The position numbers and the translations under genes were made by a program. Shown here piece after piece: positions 58,254 to 64,000 of a stretch of DNA of 64,000 bases. Under the pieces are notes generated by a model. The model made no database searches, had not been told where the DNA came from, and saw only the letters and a program-made list of their open reading frames with translations. Source of the DNA: Roseobacter weihaiensis (lineage in GTDB: Bacteria > Pseudomonadota > Alphaproteobacteria > Rhodobacterales > Rhodobacteraceae); the NCBI RefSeq assembly GCF_020622345.1, contig NZ_JACNMO010000024.1:1-64000 (forward strand). Direction: 5' to 3'. Numbering within the stretch: the stretch's first letter is position 1; every line of letters starts with the position of its first letter.

Positions 58254-59513
58254 ATGACAGCCTTTGCGCCAGAGATGATGCAGGACATCCGCAGCCGGTT
58301 TGCCCATGTGGAAAGCTGCCCGTTTCAGGGGCCGCGCGTCTTTTTTGAGAACGCGGGCGGTGCGTTGACGCTCACCTCGGTGGTCGAGACATCGGCGAAA
58401 TTCGCAGCCCTGCCGGACAACCAGGGCCGCGATAACCCTGCCGCGCAAGCGCTCGGTCAGATCATCAAACGCGCAAAGTCGGATATGGCCTGCTTTTTCA
58501 ATCCCAAAGGCGGGCAGTTCTTTGTCGGGGAAAGCGGCACGGAGCTGACCTTCCGCCTGATCCGCGCAGCCGCGATGGGCACCTCTGCGGGTCGCATCAT
58601 CGGCTCCACGGTGGAACACCCCGCGTCGCGATCTGCCGCGCAGCACTGGGCGGAGCACACGGGCAAACCCTATATCTGCGTGCCGCATGACAATGCCACC
58701 GGTGCCGTCTCTGCCAAGGCCTATGCCCAGCACATGCACCCCGACGTGCAGGTGGCCACGATCCTGCACACATCGCCGGTGACCGGCATTGCCAATGATG
58801 TGGCGGCAATCAGCGCGGCCGTTCGCGCCACGGCCCCGCAGGCTTTCATCATCGTTGACGGCATTCAACACGCCAGTCACGGGCGGATCGACATCGCCTC
58901 TTATGACATCGACGGATATGTCGTCTCGCCCTATAAGGTCTTCTCGCGCCACGGTTATGGGGTCGCCTGGGTCTCTGACCGGATGAACGGCCTGCCGCTG
59001 GAGCAGTTGATCGACGGCCCCGCCACGAACTGGGAAATGGGGACGCGGGACACCGGTGCCTACGCCACCTTCTCGGATGTGGTCCGTTACTTCGATTGGC
59101 TCGGGAGCAGGCATGCCGACACTCAAGACCCGCGTCAACGCATCGAGGCCGCAGGGGCCGTGATCCACGCCCATGAAAAGACGCTCACCGCCGCAATGCT
59201 GAAAGGTACCGGCAATCTGCCCGGGCTGGCGGAACTGCCCGGTGTCACGATTTTGGGCGGCGTGGACAACCTGATGCGCGAGGGGCTGGTCTGCTTTGCC
59301 CTGGACCATATTCCCGCCGCAGAGATCGTTGCAAAGCTGAACGCCCACGGCATTCGGACTCACATTCGCAAGGCGGATCACTACTCCGGCAATATCCTGA
59401 CGCCGCTTGGCCTCACCGCTGCGGTGCGGGTGTCGATCTGCCATTATAACACCCTTGAAGAGGTTGCGGCCCTGCTTGCCGCGATGAAACAGATCGCCGC
59501 CCCCGCATCCTAG
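58254..59513 (+). CDS. Class V aminotransferase (cysteine desulfurase-like fold)
   Basis: A 419-aa PLP enzyme with FFENAGGALTL, GESGTELTFRLIRAAAMG, HTSPVTGIANDVAAI, IIVDGIQHASHGRIDI and DGYVVSPYKVFSRHGYGVAWV, where the lysine of PYKVFSRHG is the expected Schiff base. I chose the second of two ATGs (58254), correctly spaced from AGAGG. The substrate is not clear. It may act with the following deacylase in amino-acid or amide catabolism. Confidence 0.85.
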   Translation: MTAFAPEMMQDIRSRFAHVESCPFQGPRVFFENAGGALTLTSVVETSAKFAALPDNQGRDNPAAQALGQIIKRAKSDMACFFNPKGGQFFVGESGTELTFRLIRAAAMGTSAGRIIGSTVEHPASRSAAQHWAEHTGKPYICVPHDNATGAVSAKAYAQHMHPDVQVATILHTSPVTGIANDVAAISAAVRATAPQAFIIVDGIQHASHGRIDIASYDIDGYVVSPYKVFSRHGYGVAWVSDRMNGLPLEQLIDGPATNWEMGTRDTGAYATFSDVVRYFDWLGSRHADTQDPRQRIEAAGAVIHAHEKTLTAAMLKGTGNLPGLAELPGVTILGGVDNLMREGLVCFALDHIPAAEIVAKLNAHGIRTHIRKADHYSGNILTPLGLTAAVRVSICHYNTLEEVAALLAAMKQIAAPAS

Positions 59514-59567
59514 ACGGAGCCGCTGCATTTCGCTTGCCATTTCCTGCCCGCGTGCCAAGGTTCGGGC

Positions 59568-60869
59568 ATGACCGCAAAGCTCTCAGACACCATCGCTGCC
59601 AGACGGGACGAGCTGATCGCGTTGACCCAGGACCTGATTCGCATCCCGACCCTCAATCCGCCCGGGGAGCACTACCGCCAGATTTGCGAGTTCCTCGCGA
59701 CCCGGCTGAAACGGCACGGGTTCGCAGTTGAATTGATCCGGGCGACAGGCACGCCGGGCGACAGTGACACATACCCCCGGTGGAACGTGGTGGCCCGTCA
59801 CGAGGGTGCCAGCAAAGGCCCCTGCGTGCATTTCAACAGCCACACGGATGTGGTCGAGGTCGGTCAGGGCTGGACCCATGACCCCTTCGGCGGCACGCTG
59901 GAGGGCGGCAGAATCTACGGGCGCGGGGCCTGCGACATGAAAGGCGGGCTCGCAGCCTCGATCATCGCGGTGGAAGCCTTTATCCACACCCACCCCGACT
60001 ATGCAGGGGCGATTGAAATCTCCGGCACGGCGGATGAGGAATCGGGCGGCTACGGCGGGGTCGCCTATCTGGCGGAGCGGGGATATTTCGACCCCGCCCG
60101 CGTGCAGCACGTCATCATCCCGGAACCCTTGAACAAGGACCGCATCTGTCTGGGCCATCGCGGCGGATGGTGGGCAGAGATCGAGACCCACGGCGAGATT
60201 GCCCATGGCTCCATGCCGTTTCTGGGCGACTGCGCGATACGCCATATGGGCGCGGTGCTGGAGGCGTTCGAAGACAAGCTATACCCGGCCATGGCCACGC
60301 GGCACACGGATATGCCAGTGGTGCCGTATGGTGCGCGCCAGTCCACGATGAACATCAACTCGATCCACGGCGGGCAGGCCGAACAGCCGGCCGATTTCGA
60401 CGGGCTGCCGGCCCATTGCGTGCCGGACAGCTGTCGGATCGTGATCGACCGCCGCTTCCTAATGGAAGAGCCGCTTGAACAGGTCCGTGCCGAGGTGACC
60501 GATTTGCTGGAAGCGCTGAAAACGACGCGGCCCGATTTCGACTATACGCTCACAGAGATCAATGCGGTGCTGCCATCGATGACGGATCGGGATGCCCCGG
60601 TTGTGCGCACGGTGGCCGAGGCGATCGAAAAGGTCATCGGCAGGCCGCCCGAATACGTTGCTTCCCCCGGGACCTATGACCAGAAACACATTGACCGGAT
60701 CGGCAAGCTGAAAAACTGTATTGCCTACGGGCCTGGCATTCTGGAGCTTGCCCACAAGCCCGACGAATATGTGGGCGTGGACGATATGATCGACAGCGCG
60801 CAGGTCATGGGTGCGGCCCTTGAGACATTGCTGCTGAGTATTGAACAGGCAGACGTGTCCGCACCATAG
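59568..60869 (+). CDS. ArgE/DapE-type M20 metallopeptidase
   Basis: A 433-aa dizinc amidohydrolase related to acetylornithine deacetylase and succinyl-diaminopimelate desuccinylase. Metal-site motifs are HFNSHTDVVEVG, YGRGACDMKGG, GTADEESGG and a late GPG-His segment (YGPGILELAHKPDEYV). The substrate is not determined. It lies 54 nt downstream of the aminotransferase on the same strand, likely one operon. Confidence 0.88.
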   Translation: MTAKLSDTIAARRDELIALTQDLIRIPTLNPPGEHYRQICEFLATRLKRHGFAVELIRATGTPGDSDTYPRWNVVARHEGASKGPCVHFNSHTDVVEVGQGWTHDPFGGTLEGGRIYGRGACDMKGGLAASIIAVEAFIHTHPDYAGAIEISGTADEESGGYGGVAYLAERGYFDPARVQHVIIPEPLNKDRICLGHRGGWWAEIETHGEIAHGSMPFLGDCAIRHMGAVLEAFEDKLYPAMATRHTDMPVVPYGARQSTMNINSIHGGQAEQPADFDGLPAHCVPDSCRIVIDRRFLMEEPLEQVRAEVTDLLEALKTTRPDFDYTLTEINAVLPSMTDRDAPVVRTVAEAIEKVIGRPPEYVASPGTYDQKHIDRIGKLKNCIAYGPGILELAHKPDEYVGVDDMIDSAQVMGAALETLLLSIEQADVSAP

Positions 60870-60900
60870 GGCGAAGGACCGCATTGACCTTCGGCATCTT

Positions 60901-61422
60901 TCAGACTGGCGTTTTGGCCCACTTGGTGACGACCGCGATACGGTCTTTTTCGTTGCGACATCGCCATTTTTGAAGCCCATCTGCGCGACAGTACACTTCT
61001 GATATATATGTGCGGAATTTCGATCTGTTCCTGAGACTGCGAAGAGCGAATTTGTACTGCTGCCAAGGCCAATCGACATTGCCGGCTGGTAGTTCTGGCC
61101 TCGTTTCTCCAAGATATTTCCAAGGGCGCTTTGCGAGCTGCCAGGCCCTGATATGTTCAGGCGGATCCAGCCAAACGAGCGCATCAGCCTTTCCAACGGC
61201 TTGAGATAAAAGGCTTGGACCACCTTCGAGTATCCACGCTTCCTTCTCAAGCTCTCTTGCCAAAGCAGCATCTATTTCCGGGCGAGGTCGCTGCTGCCAG
61301 TCGGTCCGGAGCTTGATTGCATCAAAGGAAATCACAGGAATCTCTGGTCGGACCAAAGCCAACTTGGCCCCGAAGTGGCTTTTCCCTACACCATTTGCAC
61401 CAGTGATGATGATCTTCTTCAA
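60901..61422 (-). CDS. P-loop nucleoside-kinase-like protein
   Basis: Walker A GANGVGKSHFGAKLA follows directly after LKKIIIT, then a short helical lid region; it resembles the adenylate-kinase-like (FlaR/topology-modulation type) small P-loop proteins. I place the start at TTG 61422, because the fold begins there (173 aa), although the frame stays open to a GTG at 61500 and no good ribosome site is visible. GC content and codon use look lower than neighbours, a hint of recent acquisition. Confidence 0.65.
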   Translation of the reverse strand: MKKIIITGANGVGKSHFGAKLALVRPEIPVISFDAIKLRTDWQQRPRPEIDAALARELEKEAWILEGGPSLLSQAVGKADALVWLDPPEHIRAWQLAKRPWKYLGETRPELPAGNVDWPWQQYKFALRSLRNRSKFRTYISEVYCRADGLQKWRCRNEKDRIAVVTKWAKTPV

Positions 61423-61525
61423 CCAAAACTCGCTGTCATGTGGCTTCAAAGCGAAGCATAGCGGGTGCGGTTCCGATAGCCAACGGCAGGGTCGTCCCAC
61501 TCAGCGGACATTTCTAACACATCGG

Positions 61526-62380
61526 TCACCGCGCAACCGGTACATCGATGTTGTCAATCAACCGCACACCTGCAAGCCACGCTGCGGCAAAAAGACGGGC
61601 GGGTTCTGTTGGTTGGTCTAATAGTTTCAGGTCTGTGCAGGCGCGCAATTCGAAGTAGTCTACGCTGGTGAAACCGGCGAGATCGAGTTTGGTGACAGCG
61701 TCTGCTTGTACATTGGCAAAAGGAACGCCCTGCGCCAACTGGCCTGCGACCTCGGTCATCACTTCGGACAAGTGCTGTGCTTTGACCCGCGCGCGGTCCG
61801 ACAGCAGCAGGTTGCGCGAGGACATCGCCAGCCCGTCTTCCTCGCGAATGGTCGGGCACCCGATGACATCGACCGGTAAATCCAGATCCCGCGCCATGCG
61901 CTGCACCACCATTAATTGCTGAAAATCCTTCTCGCCAAAGAAGGCCTTGTCGGCGGAGGTCTGGGTGAAAAGCTTGGTCACAACCGTGGCCACCCCGTCA
62001 AAGTGACCGGGCCGGTGCGCCCCACAGAGCACATCCGTCATGCCGGTCACAGAAACGTTGGTGGCAAAGCCCTCCGGATAGATTTGCGTTATATCCGGGG
62101 CATAGACCGCATCCACGGCAAAGCGCTCCAGCTTGCGCGCATCCGCCTCTTCGGTGCGCGGATAGGCAGCCAGATCGGCGGCCTGGTTGAACTGCTTGGG
62201 GTTTACGAAGATCGTAACAATCACCCGGTCGCAGGCCGCTTTCGCCGCGGCGACAAGACTCAGATGCCCGTCATGCAACGCGCCCATGGTTGGGACGACG
62301 CCGATGGTGTCGCCTTGCGCGTGCCAGTTCCGCGTGGCCTTGCGCAGCGCGGGCAATGTTCGAACAATCGGCGGGATCAT
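61526..62380 (-). CDS. panC: Pantothenate synthetase (PanC)
   Basis: PanC ligates pantoate and beta-alanine with ATP. The 284-aa protein has the HxGH-type [14 protein letters not shown] near residue 30, [34 protein letters not shown] and [16 protein letters not shown]. The start overlaps the panB stop (ATGA). Confidence 0.96.
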   Translation of the reverse strand: MIPPIVRTLPALRKATRNWHAQGDTIGVVPTMGALHDGHLSLVAAAKAACDRVIVTIFVNPKQFNQAADLAAYPRTEEADARKLERFAVDAVYAPDITQIYPEGFATNVSVTGMTDVLCGAHRPGHFDGVATVVTKLFTQTSADKAFFGEKDFQQLMVVQRMARDLDLPVDVIGCPTIREEDGLAMSSRNLLLSDRARVKAQHLSEVMTEVAGQLAQGVPFANVQADAVTKLDLAGFTSVDYFELRACTDLKLLDQPTEPARLFAAAWLAGVRLIDNIDVPVAR

Positions 62381-63216
62381 TGCGCGGCTTTGACCTCGGG
62401 GGGCGTGTCCGAAAAGACATGTTCCGGTCCGGGAAACCGCCGCGCGCGCACATCGGCGGCGTAGGCTGCAATCGCGGCCTCGCCCGCAGCACCCAACTCC
62501 GCATAACGTTTCACGAATTTGGCCTTGAAGGCCGTGAACAGCCCCAGCATGTCATCAACCACAAGGATTTGCCCGTCACAGCCGGGCGAGGCCCCGATGC
62601 CGATGGTCGGGATATCGATCGTGGCGGTGATCCGGTCCGACAAGCCCTGCGGCACCTTCTCAAGCACAACCGCAAAGGCCCCTGCCTCGGCGACGGCCTG
62701 CGCATCCTGCATCAGGGTGTCCGCCTCTGCCCCGCGCCCCTGCACGCGGTAGCCGCCCAGCGTATTGATCGATTGCGGTGTCAGCCCGATATGCGCCATC
62801 ACCGGAATGCCGCGTTTGACCAGAAAATCAATCGTCCCGGCCATAGGCCGACCGCCTTCGAGCTTGACCGCCCCGGCCCCTGTTTCCCGAATCAGGCGCG
62901 CGGCACTCTCAAAGGCTTGCTCGGGGCTCTGCTCATAGCTGCCAAAGGGCATGTCGATCACCATCATCGCACGGCTCAGCCCCCGCGACACGGCACGGCC
63001 ATGCAGGATCATCATCTCCAGGGTGACCTCCAGCGTCGACGGCAAGCCATGCAGCACCATCCCCACGCTGTCGCCCACCAGGACAAAATCGCAATGGGCA
63101 TCCATCATCTGCGCCATGGGCGTCGTATAGGCCGTGAGGCTCACAAGAGGCTCACCCCCCTTGCGGGCCTTGATATCGACAGGCAGGGGGGCTGTCTTTC
63201 TGGCGGTCGCACTCAT
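62377..63216 (-). CDS. panB: 3-methyl-2-oxobutanoate hydroxymethyltransferase (PanB)
   Basis: PanB makes ketopantoate, the first committed step of pantothenate synthesis. From ATG 63216 (GGGAG upstream) it is 279 aa with [32 protein letters not shown] and [13 protein letters not shown], which carry metal-binding aspartates. It is first in the panB-panC operon. Confidence 0.96.
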   Translation of the reverse strand: MSATARKTAPLPVDIKARKGGEPLVSLTAYTTPMAQMMDAHCDFVLVGDSVGMVLHGLPSTLEVTLEMMILHGRAVSRGLSRAMMVIDMPFGSYEQSPEQAFESAARLIRETGAGAVKLEGGRPMAGTIDFLVKRGIPVMAHIGLTPQSINTLGGYRVQGRGAEADTLMQDAQAVAEAGAFAVVLEKVPQGLSDRITATIDIPTIGIGASPGCDGQILVVDDMLGLFTAFKAKFVKRYAELGAAGEAAIAAYAADVRARRFPGPEHVFSDTPPEVKAAQ

Positions 63217-63352
63217 CCGCACTCTCCCACTCTGGTTATCTGAGTGGATAGCAAGGCGAGATGCAAAAATCCACGGCAAAGCGGGTCGCGCCTATTGATT
63301 GACGCGCCGTTTGTAAGGACACTGACGTCAGCCGCACAACGGGGACCTTTTC

Positions 63353-64000
63353 ATGCCAACGCTCAACCGCACGTTTCTTGCCACCGCTTTTGCTGCCCTT
63401 GCCACCGCCGCCACGGCGCAAACCGATATCACCGTGGCCGTTCAGCTTGAGCCGCCGCACCTTGACCCGACATCTGCGGCAGCGGGCGCCATTGATACGG
63501 TGCTTTATTCCAACGTCTTCGAGGGGCTGACCCGGTTTGCCGCCGACGGTACCATCGTGCCCGGTCTGGCTGCCGCCTGGGAAATCTCGGACGACGGGCT
63601 GACCTATACCTTCACGCTGCGGGACGGTGTGACCTTTCACGACGGCACGGCCATGGACGCCGAGGATGTGAAATTCTCGCTCGACCGCATTCTGGCCGAC
63701 GACAGCGCAAACGCGCAAAAGGCGCTTTACACCGGCATTGACGCGGTTGAGGTGATCGACCCGCTGACCGTGCGCCTGACGCTGAGCGCGCCCAATGGCA
63801 ACATGCTCTTCAACCTGGCCTGGGGCGATGCGGTGATCGTGGCCCCCGAAAGCATCGAGGGCATCAAACAGCGACCCATCGGCACCGGCGCGTTCAAATT
63901 CGTGGAATGGGTGCAATCGGACCGGATCGAACTGGTGCGCAACGACAGCTATTGGGGCACGCCGGCGGCGCTGGAGGCGGCGACCTTCAAGTTCATCTCC
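63353..64000 (+). CDS. Peptide/nickel-type ABC transporter substrate-binding protein (cut by window edge)
   Basis: The start is ATG 63353; 216 codons are in the window. A signal peptide (MPTLNRTFLATAFAALATAATA) is followed by an SBP_bac_5 domain: LEPPHLDPTSAAAGAIDTVLYSNVFEGLTRF, AAAWEISDDGLTYTFTLRDGVTFHDG and PIGTGAFKFVEW. The family imports oligopeptides, nickel or glycosides; the substrate cannot be told here. Confidence 0.9.
   Translation, partial: MPTLNRTFLATAFAALATAATAQTDITVAVQLEPPHLDPTSAAAGAIDTVLYSNVFEGLTRFAADGTIVPGLAAAWEISDDGLTYTFTLRDGVTFHDGTAMDAEDVKFSLDRILADDSANAQKALYTGIDAVEVIDPLTVRLTLSAPNGNMLFNLAWGDAVIVAPESIEGIKQRPIGTGAFKFVEWVQSDRIELVRNDSYWGTPAALEAATFKFIS

Overview
The window is high-GC alphaproteobacterial DNA carrying most of a photosynthesis gene cluster (PGC) of an aerobic anoxygenic phototroph, almost certainly a marine Rhodobacteraceae (Roseobacter group). 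This rests on the crtA-type spheroidenone pathway, the O2-dependent cyclase acsF with no bchE in view, a puhABC-puhE-hemA-cycA block, paired TGT-N12-ACA PpsR operators, and the gene order crtEF-bchCXY (puf genes expected beyond the left edge).

Layout. 1-5613 (minus): bchY (cut by the window edge), an unrecognised 57-aa ORF, bchX, bchC, crtF, crtE. 5708-8118 (plus): crtD and crtC. 8121-11190 (minus): tspO, crtB, crtI. 11295-15544 (plus): crtA, bchI, bchD, bchO. 15541-19135: a plasmid-type replication and partition module, with parB and parA on the minus strand, a 0.55-kb origin-like region with GGGGAC repeats, and a short DnaA-like initiator on the plus strand. 19142-35617 (minus): a small membrane protein, cycA, hemA, puhE, acsF, a 98-aa ORF, puhC, puhB, puhA, lhaA, bchM, bchL, bchH, bchB, bchN, bchF. 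35928-42104 (plus): ppaA/aerR, ppsR, bchG, bch2, bchP, idi. An AT-rich boundary lies near 42.4-42.56 kb. The rest looks chromosome-like: lutC-lutB-lutA, hemN and fnrL sharing an FNR box, a pqiA/pqiA/pqiB/pqiC lipid-transport operon, a glutamate-synthase-family flavoprotein, a general stress response locus (HWE-type kinase, ecfG, nepR, phyR), yihY-like, a class V aminotransferase, an ArgE/DapE peptidase, panC-panB and the start of a peptide-ABC binding protein.

The most notable feature is the replicon embedded inside the PGC. parB and bchO converge with overlapping stop codons. A family of GTCCCCGCGGGGAC palindromes, likely ParB centromere sites, is spread over 4.5 kb and lies partly inside the coding sequences of bchD and bchO, encoding the recurrent pentapeptide V-P-A/V-G-T in BchD, ParB and ParA. 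PGC plasmids with DnaA-like replicons are known from Roseobacter litoralis and Sulfitobacter guttiformis. Here the PGC-replicon unit is joined to genes that are normally chromosomal, so it is either a chromid-like replicon or an integrated plasmid.

Working together: acsF, bchM, bchH/I/D, bchL/N/B, bchF, bchX/Y, bchC, bchG and bchP make bacteriochlorophyll a. crtE/B/I/C/D/F/A make spheroidenone. hemA and hemN feed the tetrapyrrole pathway, and idi and crtE feed the isoprenoid side. puhA/B/C/E, lhaA and bch2 assemble the reaction centre and LH complexes, and cycA returns electrons. PpsR with its antirepressor PpaA probably acts at five operator regions.
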